Positions 1 to 6,149 of a stretch of 8,350 bases of DNA are shown here, piece after piece (position 1 is the stretch's first letter; the number at the start of each line of letters is the position of its first letter). Where the stretch lies: NCBI GenBank assembly GCA_002319915.1, contig DCFQ01000029.1, positions 9,497-17,846 of the forward strand, in the 5' to 3' direction. The translations under genes and the position numbers were made by a program. This DNA is from Bacteroidales bacterium UBA1800. Lineage in GTDB: Bacteria; Bacteroidota; Bacteroidia; Bacteroidales; VadinHA17. The notes beneath the pieces are model-generated. The model made no database searches, was not told the origin of the DNA, and saw nothing but the letters and a program-made list of their open reading frames with translations.

Positions 1-35
1 GTTAACTGGTTAACTGGTTAACTGGTTTACTTTGC
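1..35. repeat. 8-bp tandem repeat, cut by window edge
   Basis: Three exact tandem copies of AACTGGTT lie at 4-11, 12-19 and 20-27, followed by a degraded unit (TACTTTGC, 28-35). The array may extend further left, beyond the window. The unit is the exact reverse complement of AACCAGTT, a unit of the larger array between zwf and pgl (6115-6122). Related fragments recur nearby: ACTGGTTT at 104-111, and CGGTTAGT/CGGTTTTC at the 3' end of the membrane-protein gene. This is a non-coding region; function is unknown. Confidence 0.85.
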
Positions 36-61
36 CTGCCCTGCATTCTGGCTCCATCGCT

Positions 62-84
62 ATCCCGACATACCATGTCGGGAT
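62..84. repeat. Perfect 10-bp inverted repeat
   Basis: ATCCCGACAT (62-71) and ATGTCGGGAT (75-84) are perfect inverted repeats around a 3-nt spacer. Neither strand has a T-run after the stem, so it is not a canonical intrinsic terminator. It lies about 85 bp downstream of the stop codon of the minus-strand membrane-protein gene, so it could still protect or end that transcript, or be a dispersed palindromic element. Structure is certain, function is not. Confidence 0.8.
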
Positions 85-115
85 TTAACGCTCGGCCCGG
101 TTTACTGGTTTCTCC

Positions 116-157
116 TCCCCCTTCAGGGGGCCGGGGGGCGTTCAGGGGGCAGGTGGG
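116..157 (+). repeat. G-run cluster with short direct repeats
   Basis: CCCCC (117-121) and GGGGG (126-130) form a small hairpin. TTCAGGGGGC is directly repeated at 122-131 and 141-150. Four runs of three or more G (126-130, 133-138, 145-149, 155-157), separated by 2, 6 and 5 nt, fit the usual G-quadruplex pattern on the plus strand. It sits just downstream of the stop codon of the minus-strand membrane-protein gene, so any transcript of that gene would carry the C-rich strand. Confidence 0.6.
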
Positions 158-167
158 CGCTAGCCGG

Positions 168-818
168 TTAGTCGGTTTTCCGTTCCTCCCTGATAAGCTC
201 CTTCAGATCATCCTTGCCCATCATCCTGTTCAGCTTCCTGGTTGCGCTCATGCCCATAAGCATGAAAAGCACCACCAGGCCGGCAAGGATGTATATCGCA
301 ACCCTTGAAGTCCTGGGTGTTGCCTTGAGCGACTCGGTAAGCCCGTTGTAAACCAGGTAAAGTGCAAAAAGGTTTACACCTATTCCGATAACGGTCCCGA
401 GGAAAAGACTTATTCCTCCGGTAAATCCAAGCAGGGCGCTTATCGGCATGATCACCATGACCGATGACGTCACCCTTACATTTGCCTCAAAATCAGTGTT
501 GCCCCTGCAGACCGAAGAAATGATCAACAGTATGACGGCGCCCACAAACAATCCAATGACTGCCGCGATTATATACCAGACGAATGCCATTGCCCCGACA
601 GCTCCTCCGAGAAAACCCGCCTTGATGGCGCCGAGTCCGAGTATGCTCCAGAGGAATACAAATGCCCCCGCAACCGCCCCGTAAATGACCACTTTTATGA
701 TAGGTTCAGCCATTCCTCCTGACGTTTTCATGGAGGAGAAATGCGACTTTGGATTTACCAGTGTTTCCTTTGATTCATTAATAAAAGCATTAATGTCGAA
801 TGTAGAAGTCTCACTCAT
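168..818 (-). CDS. Yip1-like integral membrane protein
   Basis: The protein has 216 residues. A soluble N-terminus of about 38 residues (with NPKSHFSSM near 22-30) is followed by about five hydrophobic segments near 40-60, 70-102 (long, possibly two helices), 117-132, 136-157 and 172-190. The tail is short and strongly charged (RKLNRMM through EERKTD). The segment order and the stretch VYNGLTESLKATPRTSR (156-172) before the last helix resemble bacterial Yip1-domain proteins (the YIP1/DUF1282 group). That group lies in the inner membrane and has no well-defined biochemical role in bacteria. The start is the first ATG of the frame, with no clear Shine-Dalgarno sequence. The gene lies 119 bp downstream of speA and has its own candidate promoter, so it need not be in the speA operon. 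Its last codons run into sequence resembling the 8-bp repeat. Membrane location is confident; the family call is from pattern recognition and less certain. Confidence 0.75.
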   Translation of the reverse strand: MSETSTFDINAFINESKETLVNPKSHFSSMKTSGGMAEPIIKVVIYGAVAGAFVFLWSILGLGAIKAGFLGGAVGAMAFVWYIIAAVIGLFVGAVILLIISSVCRGNTDFEANVRVTSSVMVIMPISALLGFTGGISLFLGTVIGIGVNLFALYLVYNGLTESLKATPRTSRVAIYILAGLVVLFMLMGMSATRKLNRMMGKDDLKELIREERKTD

Positions 819-858
819 GGTCGAATAGATTTTTAAGGTTATTAATTTGTCCTGGTCA

Positions 859-888
859 GGAAAATATTATGTCAGGTTAAGATAACAA
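859..888 (-). promoter_or_regulatory. Candidate promoter of the Yip1-like gene
   Basis: Read on the minus strand, TTG (886-888) is followed after 19 nt by TATTTTCC (859-866). This approximates the Bacteroidetes -33/-7 pattern TTG-N19-TAnnTTTG, with the last two bases off. It would place the transcript start about 35 nt upstream of the ATG at 818. Confidence 0.35.
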
Positions 889-937
889 CTTTTTCTTAAG
901 CAGACCAAAAAAATCCTTAATTCCGGAAGCTTATTCC

Positions 938-2830
938 CTACTCAAGGTAGGTATAGCCGTAAAGGCCTGACCTGTAATTTGAAAGGAATTCCTTACCCTC
1001 CTCGAGGGTTATGATCCCGGCCTTCACGGAAGATGTGACCCATGTTTCGACTGTCCTCACCATTTTCTTCGGATTGTACTGGACATATTCGAGCACTTCG
1101 GCAACTGTTTCCCCATCGATCACCTGGTCGATCCTGTAGCCGTCCTCATCGACAGAAACATGTACGGCATTTGTATCCCCGAAGAGATTATGCAGGTCCC
1201 CGAGTATCTCCTGGTAAGCCCCGACGAGAAAGACCCCGAGATAATAGGGCTCCCTCTGCCTCAGCACGTGAACGGGAAGATGATGGGATGAATTCCTTGT
1301 AGATATAAAGTTGTCGATCTTGCCGTCCGAATCGCAGGTCATATCCTGTATGGTGGCGCTGATCAGCGGCTCCTCATTCAGCCTGTGTATCGGCATTATC
1401 GGGAAGATCTGGTCGATTGCCCAGGCATCAGGAAGCGACTGAAAAAGCGAGAAATTGCAGAAATATTTGTCAGAAAGTATCCTCGATATCTGGCGGAGTT
1501 CATCCGGAACATGCTTTGTTACATTGGCCAGCTTGTAAACCCGGTGGGCGATTGACCAGAACAGCTTTTCAATCTGCGCCCTGGTCTTAAGGTCGATCAG
1601 GCCCAGGCTGAACCTGTCAAGCGCCTCTTCCCTGATCTGCTGGGCATCGTGCCATGTTTCGAGCATCCTCGGCTGGTTCACGCTGTCGTAGAGGAGGTAT
1701 AGTTCTTTGACGAGCTCGTGGTCGTTTTCGCTTACTGATTCCGTCTCATCCCACGTGGGTAGTGTGGCAGTTTCAAGGACCTCGAAGATAAGCATCGAGT
1801 GATGGGCCGCCAGCGATCTGCCCGATTCGGTAATCACGTTCGGGTGAGGTATGTTGTTCTTGTTTGAAGCATCCACAAATGTACTCACGGAGTCGTTGAC
1901 ATACTCCTGGATAGTATAGTTCATGCTGCTCTCGCTGTTCGACGATCCGGTACCGTCGTAATCGACTCCGAGGCCCCCTCCAATGTCGACAAATTCCACA
2001 TTGAATCCGATCTTGCGAAGCTGGACATAGAACTGCGAGGCTTCCCTCAGGGCGACCTTTATCCTCCTGATCTTAGTCACCTGGCTGCCGATATGGAAGT
2101 GGATCAGGCGCAGACATTCCCTCATCCTGTTCTTCTCAAGGAAATCGATTGCCTCAAGGAGCTCGCTCGATGTCAGGCCGAACTTGCTGATATCACCCCC
2201 CGAGTCTTCCCATTTGCCGCTTCCGACACTTGCCAGCTTGATGCGGATCCCCAGGTTTGGCTTCACCTTAAGACGCTTTGCTATCGTTGTAATCAGTTTC
2301 AGCTCATTCAGCTTCTCGACCACCAGGAAGATCCTCTTTCCCATTTTCTGGGCAAGCAGGGCAAGCTCTATATAGTCTTCATCCTTATAGCCGTTGCAGA
2401 TGATAAGCGATTCAGGGTCCGTATTTATCGCAATAACGGCATGAAGCTCGGGCTTGGAGCCTGCCTCCAGCCCGATATTGAATTTCTTACCGTGGCTCAC
2501 GATCTCCTCGACCACCGGCCGCATCTGGTTCACCTTGATAGGATAGATGATGAAGTTCTGTGCTTTATATCCGTACTCCTCAGATGCAACCTTGAAACAT
2601 TTCGAGATATTGATGATCCTGTCGTCGAGAATATCTGGGAACCTTACCAGCACCGGGGTAGATACGTCCGAGAGCATCAGCTCATCCAGGAGCTCCTTCA
2701 GGTCGACGGCAACACCGTTCCTTGTGGGCCTCACCTCGACGTGACCCTTCTGGTTTATAGAGAAATAGTCAACTCCCCAGCCGTTTATGTTGTACAGCTC
2801 GGCCGAGTCCTCAATTCTCCATTTTCTCAT
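938..2830 (-). CDS. speA: Biosynthetic arginine decarboxylase
   Basis: The enzyme decarboxylates L-arginine to agmatine, the first step of the agmatine route to putrescine and longer polyamines. It is a cytoplasmic PLP enzyme of the alanine-racemase-like fold (fold III). The 630 residues are close to the usual SpeA length (E. coli about 658). The N-terminal barrel carries YPIKVNQ with the Schiff-base lysine K99, then GLEAGSKPEL (120-129), HFHIGSQ (244-250), and the phosphate-binding glycine loop GGGLGVDYDG (284-293). ESGRS (335-339) and the C-terminal CDSDGKID (499-506), containing the conserved active-site cysteine C499, follow. All expected motifs are present and the frame is unbroken. The start MRKWRIEDS is the usual one for this family and is followed by the typical Y-x-I-x-x-W-G. 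No agmatine-processing gene or spermidine synthase lies in the window. The upstream neighbour on the same strand is the M14 peptidase gene, 102 bp away, and a candidate promoter lies in that gap. Confidence 0.96.
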   Translation of the reverse strand: MRKWRIEDSAELYNINGWGVDYFSINQKGHVEVRPTRNGVAVDLKELLDELMLSDVSTPVLVRFPDILDDRIINISKCFKVASEEYGYKAQNFIIYPIKVNQMRPVVEEIVSHGKKFNIGLEAGSKPELHAVIAINTDPESLIICNGYKDEDYIELALLAQKMGKRIFLVVEKLNELKLITTIAKRLKVKPNLGIRIKLASVGSGKWEDSGGDISKFGLTSSELLEAIDFLEKNRMRECLRLIHFHIGSQVTKIRRIKVALREASQFYVQLRKIGFNVEFVDIGGGLGVDYDGTGSSNSESSMNYTIQEYVNDSVSTFVDASNKNNIPHPNVITESGRSLAAHHSMLIFEVLETATLPTWDETESVSENDHELVKELYLLYDSVNQPRMLETWHDAQQIREEALDRFSLGLIDLKTRAQIEKLFWSIAHRVYKLANVTKHVPDELRQISRILSDKYFCNFSLFQSLPDAWAIDQIFPIMPIHRLNEEPLISATIQDMTCDSDGKIDNFISTRNSSHHLPVHVLRQREPYYLGVFLVGAYQEILGDLHNLFGDTNAVHVSVDEDGYRIDQVIDGETVAEVLEYVQYNPKKMVRTVETWVTSSVKAGIITLEEGKEFLSNYRSGLYGYTYLE

Positions 2831-2883
2831 GTTGTCTCACTTTAGCGGGTTTTGGAAACACAAAGGTCGTAAAAAAGGTGCAA

Positions 2884-2918
2884 TGTTATAAAAATAACAG
2901 GAAATACGTGCGGGGCAA
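2884..2918 (-). promoter_or_regulatory. Candidate speA promoter overlapped by a palindrome
   Basis: On the minus strand TTG (2916-2918) and TATTTTTA (2889-2896) are separated by 19 nt and match TTG-N19-TAnnTTTG except for the final base. The predicted transcript would have a leader of about 50 nt. A perfect 6-bp inverted repeat with a 4-nt centre, TGTTAT/ATAACA (2884-2899), covers the whole -7 element. It could be an operator, an AT-rich hairpin ending the peptidase transcript, or chance in AT-rich DNA. Confidence 0.4.
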
Positions 2919-2932
2919 TGAAAATAAATCAG

Positions 2933-4585
2933 TTACCAGCAGTATGGTCCGGCAGGCAGGAATGGGGCGCTCTTCAGGTCCCTCTTTTCCATTAACCTGT
3001 AAACCGGATAGGGATTAAAGCCCTGGCCCCACTGGGGCACAAGGCAACGGTCGAGAAAATTCCAGGTGAGAAGCCCGTCGTTGGAAAGGGGCTCGAGCAG
3101 GTAGCAGGCCAGCGAGGCAAGCGGCTGTGAAGTCCTGACGACAATTGTTCCTGCGGGAAAATCAACAGTGTCCCTTACGAACTTCCCGGTGATGCTTTCA
3201 GTATAGTGACCCTGGTTAAGCCTGGATGCTCCTTTAAGATCAGTTATGGAGAATTTCTCAATTTCAAGCCTAGCATGCTCCTTCAGCTTTTCGATCCTGA
3301 TGCCGTGAAGGCTCAGCAGACCCGTGATTCTCGGATCGTCTGATGTTATCAGGTATGCAAAGGGGAATTTCACATTCCCTGAAGGATAATAATCGATGTA
3401 GTACGGAACGGTCACGGTTTTCTGGCGGTCACTCCGCCTGTACTTCATCCAGCCTGTGGCGCCATTGACTTCATCGGCTTCAAAGGTCTTTATGGTGACC
3501 TTGTCAGGTACCGGACGCACCTTGTATTCGATGGGAAACGAGTCTGCGGGTGCGGGATCCAGGCCCCTGTTTACACACCTCAAATCGGCATTTTTCACAA
3601 GCCGCATTATCTCTGCCTTATGTGATGAGGCATAGTCGGCAAGGGACTTTATCAGATTATAACACCCGTAAACCCTCGACCTGAAATCGGCATAAACATA
3701 ATTTTCGTTAAGGATTGCCAGCCTGTTTCGCAGGCCGATATAATTCACGATATACCTCGGTTCCGATGCGTCGTAGAACCACCCGTCCTCAGGCTTTGAC
3801 AAGTCCTCAAATTCCCCGTAGAAGCAATTCTCGGTCCTGTATTTATTCAGAAGGGTGGCTGACATCTGCGGCACCATCTTCGTGCGCATGTACCTGATCA
3901 GCGATGTATCGCCAGCCGGGTTGACCATCCATGTGAACGTGACAGGCTCAACATGATATGAACCATCGGTGGTATGGCAATCCATGAAAACCGCCGGGTC
4001 CCATTTATTGAGGACATTTGTCAGCAGGCTCCTCACCTCTGGCGATTCCACCTTCATGGCATCCCTGTTCAAATCGAGGAACTGCCCGTTATGCCTGACG
4101 CCCACGCCGTTTACAGGGCCATTCTGATAAGTCCTGTTCAGGGGAGAGATCTGTTCGTTGCCGTCGGGATTGAACAACGGGCAGATAAGAAAAATAACAT
4201 CCTTAAAGTAACCGGGAGCCCCGGCTTTCAGGATATCCCTTGCAAACATCAGGGTGGCTTCCTTGCCCTCAACCTCGCCGGCGTGAATATTTGCCTGGAC
4301 AAAGACCACGACCCTGCCGTCGCCCGAGGCTTTTCCATCCTTCACCGGAAGGGGATCGGCTATGATCATAAGCGGGATCCCGCGGCCTTCAATGGTCGTG
4401 CCGATGTTTTCGACCCTTATGAAATTAGATATCTTTTTGAGTTCTCCGATGAACGACATCACATCATGATAATCCGAAGTGGATTTGAAATCCGACCTCT
4501 CTGCCGCCGTAAGCAATTTGTCCTGGGGTTTTGCCTGAACCATCATTAAGATTGCCAGGAGACTGAATAGAAGCACTTTCTTCAT
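2933..4585 (-). CDS. Secreted M14-family zinc carboxypeptidase-like protein
   Basis: From the ATG at 4583-4585 the protein has 550 residues. I prefer this start to an in-frame ATG 16 codons upstream because it begins with a textbook signal peptide: MKK, a hydrophobic core (VLLFSLLAILMM), and a likely cleavage site after VQA (residue 18). The M14 fold is supported by HAGE (101-104, the HxxE zinc motif: H101, E104), FNPDG (138-142), LNRD (172-175, like the substrate-binding Asn-Arg pair of carboxypeptidase A), and a third zinc ligand in MDCHTTDG (H204). A plausible catalytic glutamate lies in LNENY (E294). The roughly 240 residues after the peptidase domain match nothing I recognise. The mature protein probably acts in the periplasm or outside the cell. 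No C-terminal secretion domain or lipobox is evident, and the substrate cannot be read from the sequence. The gene has speA downstream and is divergent from the cold shock gene. Confidence 0.88.
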   Translation of the reverse strand: MKKVLLFSLLAILMMVQAKPQDKLLTAAERSDFKSTSDYHDVMSFIGELKKISNFIRVENIGTTIEGRGIPLMIIADPLPVKDGKASGDGRVVVFVQANIHAGEVEGKEATLMFARDILKAGAPGYFKDVIFLICPLFNPDGNEQISPLNRTYQNGPVNGVGVRHNGQFLDLNRDAMKVESPEVRSLLTNVLNKWDPAVFMDCHTTDGSYHVEPVTFTWMVNPAGDTSLIRYMRTKMVPQMSATLLNKYRTENCFYGEFEDLSKPEDGWFYDASEPRYIVNYIGLRNRLAILNENYVYADFRSRVYGCYNLIKSLADYASSHKAEIMRLVKNADLRCVNRGLDPAPADSFPIEYKVRPVPDKVTIKTFEADEVNGATGWMKYRRSDRQKTVTVPYYIDYYPSGNVKFPFAYLITSDDPRITGLLSLHGIRIEKLKEHARLEIEKFSITDLKGASRLNQGHYTESITGKFVRDTVDFPAGTIVVRTSQPLASLACYLLEPLSNDGLLTWNFLDRCLVPQWGQGFNPYPVYRLMEKRDLKSAPFLPAGPYCW

Positions 4586-4695
4586 CTGCCGGAATTTGAA
4601 ATTTCCCGAGATCACTTTTGAGCTTAAGCGCAACAGGCGACCCTCTCTTGTCGTTAAGATGCAGCCTTACAATTATGCCTAAAATGTCCCGGTGT

Positions 4696-4728
4696 TAAAA
4701 GTACTCGATTTTTTTATACAGAATTCAA
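4696..4728 (-). promoter_or_regulatory. Candidate promoter of the M14 peptidase gene
   Basis: On the minus strand TTG (4726-4728) and TACTTTTA (4696-4703) are 22 nt apart, matching TAnnTTTG except for the last base and within the tolerated Bacteroidetes spacing. It implies a leader of roughly 100 nt before the ATG at 4585. The rest of the 188-bp divergent gap must hold the cold shock promoter, which I could not place convincingly. Confidence 0.3.
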
Positions 4729-4773
4729 GAAATATTCGTAGCTTGCGACCTTAATTTTTAAAATCATATCAAA

Positions 4774-4965
4774 ATGAACAAAGGAACAGTTAAATTCTTC
4801 AATGTGTCAAAGGGATTCGGATTCATCAAAGACGCAGATTCTGATAACGAATATTTCGTTCATGCAACCGGGTTAATCGACAAGATTAAGGAAAATGATG
4901 TTGTAACGTTCGAGCTTGCAGAGGGCAAAAAAGGTATTAATGCAGTGAATGTCAAACTAGCATAG
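4774..4965 (+). CDS. csp: CspA-family cold shock protein
   Basis: This 63-residue single cold-shock domain binds single-stranded RNA and DNA and probably acts as an RNA chaperone in the cytoplasm. It starts MNKGTVKFFNVSKGFGFIKD. The RNP1-like motif KGFGFI lies at 13-18, and the RNP2-like motif YFVHAT (27-32) replaces the VFVHxS of proteobacterial forms, as is usual in Bacteroidetes. GKKGINAVNVK closes the last strand. Length is normal for the short Bacteroidetes form. The ATG is preceded by A-rich sequence without a Shine-Dalgarno motif. The gene is transcribed alone: divergent from the M14 peptidase gene, with an intrinsic terminator starting 30 bp after its stop codon, and convergent with a small lysine-rich gene. 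It is probably controlled at the level of its AT-rich leader, but no specific element could be identified. Confidence 0.95.
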   Translation: MNKGTVKFFNVSKGFGFIKDADSDNEYFVHATGLIDKIKENDVVTFELAEGKKGINAVNVKLA

Positions 4966-4994
4966 TTTTTGAACACTACAGAATTATTAACGAT

Positions 4995-5023
4995 GAGGCT
5001 GTCTTGCAGACAGCCTCTTTTTT
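4995..5023 (+). terminator. Intrinsic terminator of the cold shock gene
   Basis: A perfect 10-bp stem GAGGCTGTCT (4995-5004) / AGACAGCCTC (5008-5017) with a minimal TGC loop is followed by six T residues (5018-5023). It begins 30 bp after the csp stop codon. On the opposite strand the hairpin lies about 30 bp after the stop of the 36-residue gene but lacks a T-run, so termination there would be weaker. Confidence 0.93.
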
Positions 5024-5045
5024 ATTCAACAATTCCGGTATCCTC

Positions 5046-5156
5046 TTACTTATTCTTCTCAGCTTTTTTGGCTTTTTTGTCTGCCCTTTTCTCCTTAAGG
5101 GATTTTGTAGCCTGCTTTTTTACCTTGGATTGCTCCTTTGCTTTTTCGTGTGACAT
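5046..5156 (-). CDS. Very short lysine-rich protein (36 aa)
   Basis: An ATG-to-TAA frame on the minus strand encodes 36 residues beginning MSHEKAKEQSKVKKQ, with ATKSLKEKRADKKAKKAEKNK following. It is about 40% lysine plus arginine, has no hydrophobic stretch or cysteine, and is predicted to be a strongly basic, helical or disordered peptide. I do not know a function. Nucleic-acid or ribosome binding would fit the charge but is inference. Three points support a real gene. A perfect Bacteroidetes -7 element lies about 30 bp upstream. The frame fills the otherwise empty space up to the convergent csp terminator. Similar short K-rich proteins with a SLKEKRA-like core are, as far as I recall, common hypothetical entries in Bacteroidetes. 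An origin as low-complexity A-rich sequence cannot be excluded. Confidence 0.68.
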   Translation of the reverse strand: MSHEKAKEQSKVKKQATKSLKEKRADKKAKKAEKNK

Positions 5157-5186
5157 TTTCTGCAGTTTTAAGAATAAAATAATATC

Positions 5187-5194
5187 CAAATATA
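5187..5194 (-). promoter_or_regulatory. -7 element for the 36-residue gene
   Basis: The minus strand reads TATATTTG, a perfect TAnnTTTG box, 30 bp upstream of the ATG at 5156. That would give a leader of about 20-25 nt. No TTG is found at the expected -33 distance, so this is a half-match. Confidence 0.45.
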
Positions 5195-5264
5195 ATTAAT
5201 TTATAAAATCTTCCGACTGATTTTGAGCCGTACCGGTAGATTGGCAGCCGTGTTCCCGCAGTAT

Positions 5265-6038
5265 TTATACCACAGGTGACAAATCGTCAGCCGCCCTGTC
5301 TATACCTGAAGCAGCCTCGCTGTCAAGGTACCATAGCAGGATTCCTTTCTCCGGGGAGACACGACCCACGGGATATCCCGTTCCTGCCCTCTTCGCGCCC
5401 AGCACCTCTCCTATTATCGCGGACTTACCCCTGCCGGCGGCAAGAATGACAACGCACGATCCATTGTTGATCACTTTTCCGGTGATGGTTATCCGTCGCT
5501 GACCGGTTACTGGGTGAGTGGCTGAAACGCAGATCCTCTTATCAAGGAACAGCTCTTCCGATCCCGGAAATATCGATGCCGTATGGCCGTCCTCTCCCAC
5601 TCCGAGAAGGATGATATCGAAACAGGGAAGCCCGTCTCTTGAATGTACAAATTTCCTTATCTCCCCGGAATACCTCACAGCCTCCCTGTCCGGATCGTTC
5701 TCTCCAATAATCCTGTGAATGCAGGAAGGGTGTATAACAATCCGCCCAAGCAGGTTCTCCATCGTCATCCCGTAATTGCTCTCCGGATCATCCGGGGGCA
5801 CGCATCTTTCATCGACCCAGAAAAAACCTACTGAGGACCAGTCGACCGATCCGCGGTATTTCCCTGCCAGTACCCTGAACAATGTTTTGGGAGTGCTGCC
5901 TCCCGACAATGCAACGGTACAGATGCCCTCGGTTGAAATACTCTCATTGATCGTTTCCACCAGGAATTTCGCAAGAGCCCCGGAAACTTCCTCCGGGCCG
6001 CGGTAAACGAAGACGTTGTCTTTTAGATTGTGAACCAT
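5265..6038 (-). CDS. pgl: 6-phosphogluconolactonase (DevB/SOL type)
   Basis: It hydrolyses 6-phosphoglucono-delta-lactone to 6-phosphogluconate, the second step of the oxidative pentose phosphate pathway, in the cytoplasm. The 257 residues are typical of the NagB-like Pgl family. Motifs in order are ALSGGSTPK (43-51, phosphate loop), VDERCVPPDDPESNYG (75-90), and LLGVGEDGHTASIFPG (144-159) with the proposed catalytic histidine H152. A hydrophobic strand ILLWYLD lies near the end (233-239), and the tail is acidic. GEDGH and the absence of the glucosamine-6-phosphate deaminase active-site pattern favour Pgl over NagB. The gene follows zwf on the same strand after 111 bp and they are probably co-transcribed. 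That gap is almost wholly an 8-bp repeat array ending 12 bp before this ATG, so repeat length could affect translation of pgl. No Shine-Dalgarno sequence or separate promoter is visible. No clear terminator was found between the stop codon and the 36-residue gene. Confidence 0.94.
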   Translation of the reverse strand: MVHNLKDNVFVYRGPEEVSGALAKFLVETINESISTEGICTVALSGGSTPKTLFRVLAGKYRGSVDWSSVGFFWVDERCVPPDDPESNYGMTMENLLGRIVIHPSCIHRIIGENDPDREAVRYSGEIRKFVHSRDGLPCFDIILLGVGEDGHTASIFPGSEELFLDKRICVSATHPVTGQRRITITGKVINNGSCVVILAAGRGKSAIIGEVLGAKRAGTGYPVGRVSPEKGILLWYLDSEAASGIDRAADDLSPVV

Positions 6039-6050
6039 AGATGTATATTA

Positions 6051-6138
6051 ATTGTGCGATTTTGCGATTGTGCAACTATGCAATTATGCAATTATGCAAA
6101 CCAGCAAACCAGAAAACCAGTTAACCAGCAAACAAGTT
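6051..6138. repeat. Degenerate 8-bp tandem array, eleven units
   Basis: The zwf-pgl gap keeps exact 8-bp phase for 88 bp. Units are ATTGTGCG, ATTTTGCG, ATTGTGCA, ACTATGCA, ATTATGCA twice, AACCAGCA, AACCAGAA, AACCAGTT, AACCAGCA and AACAAGTT. There are two sub-families: an ATTATGCA type (6051-6098) and an AACCAGCA type (6099-6138). AACCAGTT (6115-6122) is the reverse complement of the unit repeated at the left end of the window. The array starts 12 bp from the pgl ATG and ends 11 bp from the zwf stop codon. It has no spacers, so it is not a CRISPR array. Confidence 0.9.
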
Positions 6139-6149
6139 CTCCCTCCCAG

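Noticed and set aside
62..84. Intrinsic terminator of the Yip1-like gene
   Set aside because: The stem is perfect but no T-run follows on either strand, so I list it only as an inverted repeat.
905..937. Terminator after speA
   Set aside because: There is a run of seven T on the minus strand (907-913), but the sequence before it offers only 3-4 bp stems, too weak to call.
2093..2845. A 250-codon open frame antisense to speA
   Set aside because: It lies wholly opposite the well-conserved speA frame, has no recognisable domain, and its length follows from the codon bias of the real gene.
3974..4549. A 191-codon plus-strand open frame opposite the M14 peptidase gene
   Set aside because: It is antisense to zinc-site-bearing coding sequence that is clearly real; no motifs, no promoter, no independent support.
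4634..4773. Promoter or cold-sensing leader of csp
   Set aside because: TAATTTTT at 4752-4759 resembles a -7 box but has no TTG at the right distance and would leave almost no leader; no other convincing match was found.
4969..5199. A 76-codon plus-strand open frame after csp
   Set aside because: It runs straight through the csp terminator and is antisense to the better-supported 36-residue gene; the translation is hydrophobic and Phe-rich only because it reads the complement of lysine codons.
5157..5264. Terminator between pgl and the 36-residue gene
   Set aside because: No hairpin followed by a T-run could be found on the minus strand after the pgl stop codon, so read-through into the small gene is possible.
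6051..6138. CRISPR-like array
   Set aside because: Units are contiguous 8-mers without unique spacers, and no cas gene is present.
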